Shown here: one piece after another, positions 1 through 11,344 of the stretch | Layout: the number at the start of each line of letters is the position of its first letter | Numbering within the stretch: the stretch's first letter is position 1 | Assembly: GCA_028015205.1 (NCBI GenBank) | Contig: JAPWFG010000015.1 | Location: forward strand, 3,162,001-3,226,000 | Direction: 5' to 3' | Length of the DNA stretch: 64,000 bases | From: Mytilisepta virgata | Taxonomy: Eukaryota > Mollusca > Bivalvia > Mytilida > Mytilidae | Position numbers and translations under genes: made by a program | The notes under the pieces: generated by a model | Database searches by the model: none | Seen by the model: only the letters and a program-made list of their open reading frames with translations | What the model was told of the DNA's origin: nothing

Positions 1-1018
1 TTCAAAATTGTGTTTGGTTGTCACCACTTCCACAAAAAACGGAAGTTAGAAAATTAGAAAAATCACTGGAAAAAACATCTAAAAATGTTCCCAACTGAAA
101 CTTTTAAACCAGATTAATACCAAAATCTGGCGATAAGGTTGTCCCTCTTTAAAATTTGTATCCTGAATTGCGGACTTGGACAAACATTGCTGTCGTTAAA
201 AAACCAGAAAAACTAAGAGGCTTCTATATTCACATAGTTTTAGCAATCAATGGCCATAACATCAGTAGCAATCCAGTGCTATTTTAGGCATTGGTGACCA
301 TCTAAGCTGACAGCCTTTGTCATAGAATAAATATCATTGCTGCAAGGTTCAGCTCCCCTTTGCTCAGTAGTTTCGGACTTTGCATTTCATGTTATCAGAC
401 ACAATTCTAAAATAGGACGATCTAAGGTCATTGGACACAATGCTGAGAGGACGATGCAACCACATTGTTCGAATTAGTGATTAAATTCAGTTCGGCTAGT
501 GTTCTTCAAGCATTTAACATAACAAGGGAAGGCCAGCCAATACGGATTTATTTGAGTGTGTTCCTTTGAGTGGGAGTGTTTATCGTTGTGTGATGAATTT
601 ATTTTATCATAATAACTGACATTTTTGGACACTTACCTTGAAACAGGGCTAGTCGTTTTCTTTTCTTTTATGCCACAGACCATGTAGAGTCAAATCACTG
701 TCTATAAAGGACACTGTGAAAATGCCCCTTTCATGCACAAAGCATATTAAATTAACCTCTATATTAAAGGCAGTTTTCTCGTCCCTTGGGTGCCCTGTTT
801 ACACAGGTTTGACTATAAATTTAAACGAATTTCTTCCACCTCCTCGATCACATTTAAGGTCTACGGATTTTATTTTATAAACATGTATCTAATGAAAAGT
901 TACCAAAACATTATTTTTATTACTAAGAAAGAGAAGCCGAAACAAAACGTTGAACAGAATAAATGCCAAAAATACTAAAAGATAAAGGGTCAAATCATTT
1001 CAAGCTTATATCGGAATA
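1..1018. other. intergenic, no gene seen
   Basis: AT-rich sequence with no long open frame, no RNA gene and no repeat I can recognise inside this window. The short ORF at 790-978 has no coding features and looks random. Confidence 0.5.
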
Positions 1019-1020
1019 AT

Positions 1021-1245
1021 GGCAACTAAGCTGGAGTCCCAAAGTACAGATATCTACCTAGTTGTAATAATTTATTTTTCAATACCTTTGACTCCTTTTG
1101 TAATAAGGCACATTTTGTCAAATTCGATGATGCCCTGCATGCCACGTCAGCAGTGTGAAACGCCAAACATTTGGAAATTCGAAAAAATAAAGCAGAATAT
1201 CTAGAGATGATTCTTAGAGATGATTCTAATGCCTTAATAATGACT
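1021..1245 (+). repeat. dispersed repeat, copy 1
   Basis: About 225 bp almost identical to 4455-4690. The first part runs from the AACTAAGCTGGAGTCCC block to the duplicated GAGATGATTCT, and only scattered substitutions separate the copies. The 61-residue open frame in it is therefore shared by both copies. It carries no recognisable domain, so I treat it as part of an interspersed repeat rather than a gene. An A/C-rich low-complexity run follows at about 1259-1317. Confidence 0.75.
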
Positions 1246-1507
1246 GAAAAGAGTTGAACAAAAAAAAACCAAAAAACAAAAACAAAAACAAAAAAAACAA
1301 CAAAAAAAACACAAAAAATTTATAGCAATTATTTTTAGTATCAATTTAATGGTCGATACGGAGATATATGCAAGAGATGGCGATACCCAATGGCGACTTG
1401 CAGATACATCAACTCAGCTGTAAAAAAATAAAACAATATGTGGTATACTGTTTGTGCACATCTCAAGAAGAATACTTGAAATTGTTTCTTTCGGTTTTGC
1501 TAGAAGG

Positions 1508-1623
1508 CAAATTTAAAAAAAAAAGAAATCGCATTTTGCGAAAAGAGGGGTTAGGAGTGTTAACTCAAATTTAAAAAAAAAAGAAATCGCATTTTGCGAA
1601 AAGAGGGGTTAGGAGTGTTAACT
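1508..1623 (+). repeat. 58-bp tandem duplication
   Basis: Two adjacent copies of a 58-bp unit that includes a run of ten A and GAAATCGCATTTTGCG. The second copy begins at 1566. The copies look identical, which suggests a recent slippage or duplication event. Confidence 0.85.
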
Positions 1624-1654
1624 CAAGAAAATATGTAAGGAGGCGATCCCTTAG

Positions 1655-1807
1655 TCAAGACAGAACTATTTCTATTTACTTGATGGTGCCAAAAAGCGAA
1701 TCAAAGCGGATGGTGATAAAATTTCAGTTGGCTACCTTGATTTGGTAGAGTATAGTAAACAACCCTGGTTTGATAAAAACAAGTACGAGCAGTTGACTGC
1801 ATATTAA
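1655..1807 (+). other. coding-like fragment, unrecognised
   Basis: An open stretch of 50 codons ends at a TAA and has balanced, protein-like composition, including SVGYLDLVEYSKQPWFDKNK. It is preceded by an in-frame TAG at 1652-1654 and has no ATG, so it can only be a terminal exon using the weak AG just upstream, or a gene relic. I do not recognise a family. It lies just past the 3' end of the fucosyltransferase exon on the opposite strand, so a shadow of that gene is excluded. Confidence 0.25.
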
Positions 1808-1858
1808 TTTTTGTATAGAATCAACAATCCCTCATTCGTTAGCTGTTTAAATATATAT

Positions 1859-2997
1859 CTACACCGGAATATCGGTCGGAGTTACACATGCGTTTTTTCT
1901 GTACCAGTTATTAAAGTCTCTTCCTGTCCATGTGAGATTACGTGACTTGTACGTATTTAATAATTTGCATAAATTACATAGAGCTCTGACATAGTTCTTT
2001 TCATCGGTGGAATATTTATCTATTTCTTTTAATATTGACACATACTCTGTTTCATTATTTCCAAGTTCTGTCAGATATTTTGCAAGGGCTTTAGGACTAT
2101 CAAAATCTCGTGTGTCAATATACGTTTTTGGCGGTAAAAGTGATTTCAAATTTGGGGGTCCTCTCGAAACATATATAGCGTTACTGTTGTCTAAGTATGT
2201 ATGAAATATCTTTTCTGTCGCATAGTCTTTACACAAACTGTTTTCAAATCCCAGGTAAAATTTATATTTTTGAGACAACGCCTCGTGGCAGGCTGGCATT
2301 GATTGTCCCGGACAACTTGTGGTTCCACACCTTCCATAAATATCAATGTCTATATATTTTTTCAATTCATTTATATATTTGTCCCGTTGCGATACGCTTA
2401 AACAATTACTAACAGCCCAAGACACAGATCTTGTTTTATTTTTGAAAATTTTGTGATAGTTTTTATTTAATGGAGTCGTTCTGTTAAACAAAACGTAATT
2501 CAGATACACCTCACTATCTCTTCTATAAGTCATGCTCCAGTCAAATTTCTTATCCCACACAGGATTCCAGCTACCATCATTAACAGGACTCTCTATATTC
2601 ACTACAACCCAAATCTGACCGTCTTTTTTTAAAGGTACGTTATTCCCCATATCTCGATATGAAAATAAAACTGCAGTGCTGGTATTAAGAAAAATCTTAT
2701 TATCTGTCAGAACACAGTTCGAATATTCACATTCTGTCAGATTTGAGTTTCCGTAGAAATATCCTTGCTTCGCATACCAAAGTATGATTATTTTTTCTTC
2801 CTTCTTGTACGGCGGAGTATTAAAGTTACTGGAGAAATTCTCCGATGGCGTGGTTAAGTTACCGTAGATTTGTCCATTCGTTTTACTCACTTGCAAGAGA
2901 TAAAATTTGAACTGACCTGTAGTTGACTGGTATGCAATTAAAATTATAACTGTTAGAATACATGCTAAATAAATTAATTCTTTTTGCTGGCGAAACA
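1859..2997 (-). CDS. alpha-(1,3)-fucosyltransferase-like protein, GT10 (main exon)
   Basis: Probable Golgi type II membrane enzyme that transfers fucose from GDP-fucose to N-acetylglucosamine-containing glycans. Seen: a short basic N-terminus (FRQQK), then one hydrophobic anchor (LIYLACILTVIILIAY), a stem with several N-glycosylation sequons, and the catalytic domain. GT10 motifs are clear: FDWSMTYRRDSEV (about residue 153 of 379), DIYGRCG, FYLGFENSLCKDYATEK and LPPKTYIDTRDFDSP, with the usual Cys-containing C-terminal tail (ALCNLC...NACV) and a TAG stop. Length about 379 residues is normal for the family. Start: there is no in-frame ATG at the N-terminus. The frame runs into a strong acceptor (pyrimidine tract then TTTTTCAG at 2998), and the exon begins TG-TTT-CGC. 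An upstream exon ending in A would complete an ATG and give MFRQQ. The acceptor sugar and linkage cannot be read from sequence. FUT genes are often multicopy in molluscs. Confidence 0.9.
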
Positions 2998-3275
2998 CTG
3001 AAAAAGAAAACAAAGTTGCATATAAGGTACTTTTCTCTAGTTTTGTTCACGGGGGTATAGCTGGGACACTGTATCCTGATCTTTTCTTTTATTTTAGATG
3101 TTCAAATTGTACACATGCATTTTGCTGTTTTGTATTTGTAAACAGGTAACCAGATCTAATCCTCATTTTGACAGTTTTTCATTGAGCGGGAAGAGTAATA
3201 CAACTGAGTAATTCCTGTTACTTATATTAATTTTTTATTCTTTTTAAAGTTGCATATATACCCATAAAGGTTAAG

Positions 3276-3604
3276 GACTACCTCCGTGGTCTCGTGGTAT
3301 AGCGTGCTCGCCTCGAGTGCGGAAGGTCGCGGGTTCAATCCCATGCCGGGTAAAACCAAAGACATTAAAATTGGTATTTGCTGCTTCTCCGCAAAGAATA
3401 CGGGATCTAGGAGTAAGAGCAAATTACTAGTCGGCTCGGGGTCAGTATAATGTGTCCGTTTTACTACGAACAGTTACCTCGTGAGCTAGCACGTTAAAAG
3501 TCCGGCTCAGCGTGTCGGGCTAGTACAAAGCAGGGATTATATTCATATCATAACAACATGTTCTCGTCCCTAATGGCTACCACTGGACGTTAAACAATAA
3601 TTCA
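3276..3604 (+). mobile_element. tRNA-derived SINE
   Basis: The 5' head carries RNA polymerase III promoter boxes: A box TGGTATAGCGTG at 3295-3306 and B box GGTTCAATCC at 3332-3341. The tRNA-like head is followed by a non-tRNA body with CTTCTCCGC and GGCTCGGGGTCAG blocks, and it ends near CACTGGACGTTAAACAATAA. The general layout matches the tRNA-related SINEs that are widespread in bivalves (for example V-SINE/RUDI-like); the family name is inference. The anticodon stem is poorly paired and no CCA-compatible acceptor stem is formed, so it is not a functional tRNA. It lies upstream of the fucosyltransferase exon, probably in its first intron. Confidence 0.8.
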
Positions 3605-3824
3605 TCCACTCATAAGGGTCAAGCAATACCAATAATATAAAAATAAAAATATAGAAAGACAGTAATTAACTACATGCCATAGAACACTGACCAGCATGTA
3701 CCTCTCTATCTTAATGCTACTGATTTTTAACAAGGTACCTACGTATGGTAAAATTTCAGAACTAGGATAACGAACGAATTTTATTTTTTTCAAAGGGAGA
3801 TAAAACTAAACTTTGAAATTTTAA

Positions 3825-4013
3825 TTACACAACATGTATTTCATTATTAAACTCGTTTCTAGTAACCTTTGTCAGTCTGCATGTGAAGAAAAAATGATTT
3901 TCATCCTCAAAAATATTCCAGACAGAACAATTTTGGCCGAGACTGATGATCAATAGCCTGTTAACATTGGCATTGTGAATTAGAATCCGGCTGGTGCAGA
4001 GGTATATATACAA
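3825..4013 (-). pseudogene. LINE reverse-transcriptase C-terminal relic
   Basis: A 62-codon frame contains SRILIHNANVNRL, then FEDENHFFFTC and a following R-x-EF. This order matches the C-terminal region of jockey/CR1-like non-LTR retrotransposon ORF2 proteins, where a Cys cluster is followed by the EDE-x-HF-x-x-x-C signature. Most of the element is missing, so it is a truncated relic. It sits just 5' of the hairpin at 4019-4127. Confidence 0.55.
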
Positions 4014-4018
4014 TAAAT

Positions 4019-4127
4019 AGTCATTGTCGGCCCTTCGGAAAATAAAAAAATTGGGCGAGCTTTAGCGAGTCTTTTCCCCATGTTTTGCAGCGAGCCCAAA
4101 TACATTTTATATTTTCCGACAATGACT
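4019..4127. repeat. imperfect hairpin repeat
   Basis: The start AGTCATTGTCGG...GGAAAAT pairs with ATTTTCCGACAATGACT at the end, giving a fold-back of about 109 bp with one interruption (CCCTTC) in the left arm. It may be a small MITE. No target duplication was recognised. Confidence 0.55.
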
Positions 4128-4137
4128 TTGTATTGTC

Positions 4138-4368
4138 TTTATCCTGCAATCCCCTTTAGATGCGTAAAATTCTTAAAATTAAGTTTGAAGTTGAAGTCCA
4201 ACTGCCGTGAAAACGCGGGAAACGCCACGACATAATCTGGTACATGACACTCCTCGCGCTCTTCATGTAAACTAGTACCAGTAGATTTTATTAGGTTATT
4301 AACCTAATACGACTTAAGTGTATTCTACCCCTGTTATTAGACCGGAAATGGCTTGATTGCAGGATAAA
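4138..4368. mobile_element. candidate MITE with 14-bp terminal inverted repeats
   Basis: TTTATCCTGCAATC at 4138-4151 is the reverse complement of GATTGCAGGATAAA at 4355-4368. The interior has no coding potential and a small palindrome ATTAGGTTATTAACCTAAT. The target site duplication is unclear, so the superfamily is not assigned. Confidence 0.5.
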
Positions 4369-4690
4369 TATAGATTCTCCTTCAGGTACGAGCGAGTTAT
4401 GGAAGTTCTCCACCCGAGATAGTTAAATTTTCGATTTTCAACACGCGAGCTTTTGCGAACTAAGCTGGAGTCCCAAAGTACAGATATCTACCTAGTTGTA
4501 ATAATTTATTTTTCAATACCTTTGACTCCTTTTGTAATAAGGCACATTTTGTCAAATTCGATGATCCCCTGCATGCCACGTCAGCAGTGTGAAACGCCAA
4601 ACATTTGGAAATTCGAAAAAATAAAGCAGAATATCTAGAGATGATTCTTAGAGATGATTCTAATGCCTTAATAATGACTGAAAAAGTTGA
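4369..4690 (+). repeat. dispersed repeat, copy 2, with a shared leader block
   Basis: 4371-4450 (from AGATTCTCCTTCAGGTACGAG to CACGCGAGC) recurs at 8271-8349. 4455-4690 recurs at 1021-1245. The two blocks adjoin here but are separate at the other sites, so this copy is either the fuller one or a composite. Confidence 0.7.
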
Positions 4691-5021
4691 ACAAAAAAAA
4701 ATCTAAAATTTAACTATTGAAGGTGGAGAAATTAAATAACTCGGGCGTAAATTGAAGAAGAATCTGTTTCTCCTATGATTTTCGATAAAAACCTCAAGAA
4801 GATGTCGTTGCTATGTAGTTTGTTTACATAGACGTCATTTCGGAACTTCTCTAGTTTATCGTTCCAATAACTGTAGGAAAAAAGGGAGTAATTCCCACGT
4901 AGAAATTTTATCACCGGGAAGTGGTTAAAAATATTATGTATTTTTATCCCACCGATTAAACACGTCCAGAATAGGAGAAATTCAATTCCGACATTAACTT
5001 AGATGGATTATGACTTTTCCT

Positions 5022-5149
5022 GACGTAAGTAGGTGGTTTTCACGTACTCCCGCGACGTAGGTAGGTGGTTTTCACGTACTCTCGTGACGTAGGTAGGTGA
5101 TTTTCACGTACTCTCGTGACGTAGGTAGGTGGTCTTCACGTATTTTCGG
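5022..5149 (+). repeat. four-copy 32-bp tandem array with TGACGTA in each unit
   Basis: Starts at 5022, 5054, 5086 and 5118 give a strict 32-bp period. Each unit carries GACGTA(A/G), then GTAGGTGGTTTTCACGTA. The GACGTA/CACGTA cores resemble CRE and E-box type sites, but function is not shown. Confidence 0.85.
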
Positions 5150-5159
5150 GCTTTCGGAA

Positions 5160-6830
5160 CTAATAAAAGATATATATAGCCAACAGCCTTAAAACTAGCG
5201 TTAAGCCCCAATGAACCATACCAGGTTTACATATGTAGCTATAGTTTCCACAGTGTAAAAGTATAGTCAATACATTTTCACAAAAGCTATATTGCTTGAT
5301 ATTCCTTATACACAACTTGATACATTTTTTTATCAATTTTATTCATATAGTGAGCTGCATGCGAAAACATTGGTAACATGCATATCTCCATACCTTATCA
5401 AATATTGTTAAGTTTACAGTGTTATTACCCATATATCAGTCCCCCACACTTACGTAATCCACGAAACTTAACTGTAAATATCGTATATACTTGAGACATA
5501 CGACAAAAACTTAAATATGGATGTCTATGAGATAGTTAGAATGATTTATTAACACGTCCTAATCTGAGTAATATGCCTTACTATATGCGGATCAAGTGTT
5601 TTCGCAGACTACAAAGGGTGAAGATTCAATCACTAGAGAGACAATAGAACAATGTGAGATGAATGACTGACGTAATTTTAGGAAATGTTGTCGAATCAAC
5701 TGCATTTAAACTTCCAAAATTTGTTCTAATACACAATATCTAATTACCGGTTAATTCATTTGTAAAATAATAATAAAATGGTAAATAAAATTATTATGAT
5801 AAATGTATTTGGTTCTTTCATTTCAAAATAGACAAACTTTGAACGTACGCTGAACTTACGGTTACACAGATGGAGGGAAATATCCCTTTAACGCGAAACA
5901 GGTTCATTGATACTCTTTGGCTTCGCCATAGTTTAAATCTATTTCATATATTACTTGTACTCGGCTGATACTTGGAAATGAGATAGCCATACACTATAAA
6001 ATCTTTAATTTGGTGATAGAATATATAACAATCTGGTGCCACCATTTAGAATCACGCAGTATTGAAAACTTGGGTATGCACCCCTCTCAAGAAAATGAAA
6101 AAAAAAATGTCATGCTTATAAAACCCATGAATTATTAAAAATCAAATGATCACGATGACAATGTATTAAAACTTGAAAAATATTTTTTACTTACTTTGTA
6201 TTTAAAATCTTTGCATATTTGCTTTACGTAAAAATATTGATTGTATGAAAATTTATGATTTTACCAATGCGACAGCTGTAAACAGGGTCTAGTCATAAAG
6301 AATTTATTTTTGTTCTAAATAACTAGTACATCTGTACTTGAAAATTTCTTATGAACATATATATAACAAAACCTTTTAACTTATAATTTCAATAAATTTT
6401 GGGTAGGAATGTCAATATTTTTTTCTGTTTTATTGTTAGATTTTAGAACTAAGAAATGGTGATAATTATTATATAAATTATAATTTCAATTATGAGGATA
6501 GCGTATATAGAAATATACAAGATAGATTTATTCATATGTATATATTGTGTACATGTTGCAAGTTGCAATCTGTACAAAATATTTGCACATGTTATTTGTA
6601 TTATGCAAGAAAAATTTCTGTCACGAGTGGAAGATCAGCCGGGCTTTCCCAACAACGCATGCAAGTACCTTTTTCTTACGTAATGCACACACGGATTTTT
6701 CTTACGAATCCTTATATATGGCACAAACTCGTTAAAGTACACGGATCCTTACGATTTGGCCACTTTTAAGAGCGATTTAAGAGTGGTTACGAGCCATTTA
6801 CGGTTTACTACGTATTATTACGATATATTT
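5160..6830. other. intergenic, nothing recognised
   Basis: Strongly AT-rich sequence. The only open frames are short overlapping ones at 6492-6769 without coding character. No RNA gene or structured repeat was seen. Confidence 0.45.
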
Positions 6831-6840
6831 ATCACATACA

Positions 6841-7712
6841 ACGCCAGATTTGTATGCTGATGATACAACACTTCCTTATTCATCAGCATCTCTATGTCGT
6901 CGGACGAATGTTGCGTCTGACTGGATATTACAATATTACATCGGAATTAGAAAATTTTATCGGGGAAAAAGTTGTGGTATACGTTTGTTCTAGATTTTAA
7001 TAGCTAAAATTCTTATAATTGCAAAAATACAATTCTTATTTTATAGTGTAACAATTTCGTCAAAGCTTTTTAATCCTTTTTTACAGACGGCAACACTGAA
7101 AATACGTAAAGATCTAAAATACCCGCAACTGAGTGCGGTACGTGTCAGATCGAATCTCCCCGAAGCAACTCGAAGATCATGCATTAGATCTCTGAAGAAT
7201 TTTGTGCCAGATTTAAGAAATAAAATGTATAATTTTTAGACAGATTGACGATGAATACAATAATGGCTGTATCTCTTTTTTATCTACTCACCGATAATTT
7301 TCATCCTTTTTAGTAATTTTTTTTTTCAGCGCAGTGACGCCAAAAATGTCGTCTGCACATATGAAGGGAGGTAACTCAACAGATACAAATCATAATGGAA
7401 GAGGCAAGTGTTTGAAAATAGAGAAGTGTTGATGTGGAAAACTAACTTATTGCAAATTTATAAATATTTTTAAAAGAGAGCCTTATCTGAATTGTATTTA
7501 ATCCTTTACTTTAAGAAGATGTGTTACCCAATTTAGAATAAGTCCAAACGAATTGGCAATTAAAAAAGACAGATCTATATTATGTTAAAATATTGATAAG
7601 GAAAAAAGATATTATAGATTGTGTAAAAATCAGATGGTGGAAGATGAAAATCATTTTCTATTAGTATGTCCTACATATAAAGAACTTTATTTGCAAGAAA
7701 TACACCAATAGG
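6841..7712 (+). pseudogene. degenerate LINE (reverse transcriptase) relic
   Basis: Near 6850 a frame reads PDLYADDTTLPYSS, matching the catalytic YADD box of non-LTR reverse transcriptases. About 250 codons downstream (7515-7712) another frame reads FRISPNELAI, then RYYRLCKN, then MVEDENHFLLVCPTYKEL. That is the conserved C-terminal Cys/His region of such elements. Order, strand and spacing fit one element. In-frame stops (including one inside the C-terminal part) and frame changes show it is dead. An open patch at 7087-7240 after TTTTTTACAG lies between the two parts and may or may not belong to it. The frame at 7893-8111 could be the remaining tail. Confidence 0.55.
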
Positions 7713-8270
7713 AGTCAATGCAATACAGACATGACATATAAAATTGATAGCAATACAAACAAATTGAACATGTAAGCAATTATAATTCAACATAATATAA
7801 AGTAACAACAAATATTTGTTTGATAAGTTCCAATTTATTGTTAATGTCAATATTTTGACTTAATTGAAGTTTTTGGAACAAAACTTTCTAAGTTGTCTAT
7901 TTATATTGCAGTAAAGGAAAAAGTGGTATTCGCCCTCAATTTCCCTACACACAGTACATTTACAAATGAGAGAGTTAATTTATTTAAGGAAGTAGAGAGA
8001 CATTGCGTAAACTTTAAAAATCTAGCAAATGATAACATAAATGGACTTCAATATGGTTGCTTTCTTGCGAAGATGAACACGTATGCGAGCATTATCATTA
8101 TATATTCATAAATGTTTTGATTTAAGAAAAAAATGCTTTATCCAATAGTCATGTATAGATGAATATTATAAATGTCTGTTGTATTATCATTATTAATACT
8201 ATTATTATTCTATTACGTATTGAAATCGTTTATTTAATACTTTTAAATGATTACTTATATATATATATAT

Positions 8271-8349
8271 AGATTCTCCTTCAGGTACGAGTGAGTTATG
8301 GAATTTCTCCACCCGAGATAGTTAAATTTTCGAGTTTCAACACGCGAGC
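8271..8349 (+). repeat. dispersed repeat, copy of 4371-4450
   Basis: Nearly identical to the block at 4371-4450 with a few substitutions. It is preceded by a TA-dinucleotide run and followed directly by the 174-bp triplication. Confidence 0.7.
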
Positions 8350-8371
8350 CATTAGCTTTCGCATACTGGAA

Positions 8372-8945
8372 CCCCTCATCACAATGAATGGCAAAGTCCA
8401 TGTGTTGGTATGGGAAACCCCAAATGTTGGTCAGATCAAAATCTAAAATAGGAGGTGTACTACAGCATCATGTAATAAAGATCCTCTGAAAGTTTCATAA
8501 AATTCCATTCAGTGGTTTAGGAGGAGTTGCGGATGGCATCATGCTACCCCTATCACAATGAATGTCAAAGTCCATGTTTTGGTATGGGTAACCCAAATAT
8601 TCATCAGATCAAAATCTAAAATAGGAGGTGCACTATGGAATCATGTAATAATGATCCTCTGAAAGTTTCATCAAATTCCATACAGTGGTTTAGGAGGAGT
8701 TGCGGATGGCATCATGGTACCCCTATCACATTAAAAGTCAAAGCCCATGTTTTTCTATGGGAAACCCCAAAAATTGAGGTGCGCAATGCCATCATGGGAT
8801 GAAACATTCTCTGAAAGTTTCATCAAATTCCATTCAGTAGTTTAGGAGGAGTTGCGGATACAAAGGTCGGACGGACGGACAGACGGACACAACGAATACT
8901 ATATACCCCGCTTTTTGAAAAAGCGGGATATAACAATCAGACAAT
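8372..8945 (+). repeat. 174-bp repeat, three units, ending in GGAC run and hairpin
   Basis: Units start CCCCT(C/A)TCACA at 8372, 8546 and 8720, a 174-bp period with the third unit shortened. Each has the TTTAGGAGGAGTTGCGGAT block. After the last unit comes a GGACGGACGGACAGACGG run, then a perfect hairpin with CCCGCTTTTT paired to AAAAAGCGGG around 8907-8928. The end structure suggests a defined repeat element rather than simple satellite. Confidence 0.75.
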
Positions 8946-8949
8946 TTGA

Positions 8950-11340
8950 CCTTATAAAACAACAAATGGACATAACAACATTTTGAAAATGAACATAAGA
9001 CAGCTCTGGCGTTCCATACTTTACTATGTTTTGTTACTTTTCGATAGACTGTGTTAACCCGACTCGTTTCGTAAACTACAACTTGCATTGAAACGTGTTT
9101 AAATGGAAAAGTGAAAATTGTTTTATTTTGTTATGTTAATGTCACATATTTTTAAACAACTGTGTTGATACCATATATTCTCTATATATACATCAACGGA
9201 ATGTATACGGACTGGGGAACCAGATAGGTATTTTTTCAAAACAAATTATCAAGTCTTAGAGAATTATAAGAATTAAACACATCTTTTATTGAGTTTATTG
9301 ATGTATAGGCTAGATTGTTAATTTTGAGTGAATTAGTCCAGTTTGTACGCTAATAAAATCCGTATGAAACATGTAAAATCTCCCAGGGCATGAAGTGTAT
9401 TTCATTAAACATCAACAAATATATATTTTGTCACGAGGAATAGGAAAATATAAGGTTTATGGATATGAAATTATTGATGAGGAATATATCGTATCGTGTG
9501 TCTTGTCGTTGGGAATAAGTCAATATATGGTGTAGTAACTGGAATCATAAGATAACTGAAAATCATGATAAAGAGATAACTAAACAATATGATATAAATG
9601 GTAGGTGATGACAACATCATCCCCCCCCCCCTTTCTTAAGGAAGGAGTATGGTAAAAATCATTTAAAACTTAATACGTCTTATCTTTGGAAATAGAATAC
9701 ATCATATTGGATAAATAATTTATAGTCTAAAAACTGAGACAGATATTATTGATCAATGTTAAACTCACTTCTCTTTCAGTGAGCCCCCCCCCCCCCCCTA
9801 TTACATCCAAAAAAGATAGGAAAGTGACTATGTGCAGTTAAAATTGCTCTTATCGGGAGGGGAGGGGGGCTCAGTTCGATATAACCTAATATCGTTATTG
9901 AGAAAAATGAGGGTAGCTTTCTGGAAAAGAAAAAAGTTGGCCAATAATGACAAATATATATACATATGGAAATAAAAATGGAAAGACCATAACACCACTT
10001 TACAAACTGGTTAAAATCTAAATTTAAAAACATACACAAATATACTTACTGAGATTCCGTCTGATGGATATATTTCCGGGTGTCTTAAAACACACACTAT
10101 CCAGCTGTTATACTCTAGTGGATAAAGATAATAAATTAAAATTCTTCGTGTGGAAAAAAATGGATCGACAATGTATATAGGTTAAATTTCGGGTATTTTA
10201 AATCAAATTACGCATGTTATTTATGTTTTACACGTAAAGGAATTTTATCCAGTGAGTAACAAAAATGTTTCCTGAATTTTAAGTTAAATTTAGACCCACG
10301 TACATTTTCATATTATACACAATGTCAATTTTGTAGACGAATAAACCCCGATAGCGAACGATGAACAGGGAACACACATTTTATAAACCATAATATAGTT
10401 GCATTTGCAATTTCTAATTTACAAAATGAAAAATATACTGTAAATGGAATTGATTTGGGTGGTGGCGTTGGTGTTGATGTGCAATAAAATAAATAAATGT
10501 CTAAAAATGCTAGCCTAAATCAAGGTAAGATCACCATCACCTAAATGACTGACATGTACCATTTGTATTGGTGTGCCCTTTTGTCTGCCCATTTTTACCA
10601 AATTTGAAACCTCTTGAATTCTATTCTTGATCCCGCCACTCCCTACATAAATATCAAATAGTTACTACCTTAAAAAATACTTTTCTCGATCGATGCACTA
10701 TAAGGGCGTGGCCTTTGAACAACGAGAAGGAAAATCCTGCCCTTCACATACATTTATAAAAAAACAAATAAACAATTTTATGCGTATATAACAGTTTGTT
10801 TACCATGAACCTATTTTGAATATATGAATGTTAAATTAGGCTAAAGTATGTCAACTTAACATCACCCAGTTTGCCTGATGTCACAATTTACAATGGATGG
10901 TCTCTCTCTTACATTAACCACACATTCGTCTTTCGTCTTAATTCAGTAACTATTTAGGGTTAAGAATAAAAGGAAACTACCATATATTTTTTGGGGGGGG
11001 AGGATTGAATAATATCTAGAATAAAACAGTATTATTTGAAATAATAATTCAGGCTCAAAGATGCCGCACAAAACACCCGAAAAATTCTAACATTCAAAGT
11101 TACTTTTTTAGTAATCCCCTCCCTCTTAAATAAAAATAGAATAATTCCTGGCTAACATGACCAAAAAACCACAAAAGACACGTATACTCACGTATACTTC
11201 CGCCATGATTATCTCAAATAATTATCCGTGATACGATTAAGAGTAGGTCAATAAAGATTGCATAAAAACGCATTTTTTGTTTTATTTTGACACTTCCATT
11301 ACAGAAGTAGTGAGATAATATATAAATCTACTAAATCTGC
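8950..11340. other. intergenic, nothing recognised
   Basis: AT-rich, with C homopolymers near 9620-9632 and 9784-9798. The short open frames at 8834-9088 and 9776-10039 cross repeats or homopolymers and have no domain features. Confidence 0.45.
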
Positions 11341-11344
11341 ATTT

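Noticed and set aside
1019..1204. 61-residue ORF, also present at 4453-4638, as a small gene family
   Set aside because: The whole surrounding 225 bp is duplicated, including non-coding flanks, and there is no domain or splice support.
3276..3345. tRNA gene
   Set aside because: A and B boxes are present but the acceptor and anticodon stems do not pair, and the sequence runs on into a SINE body.
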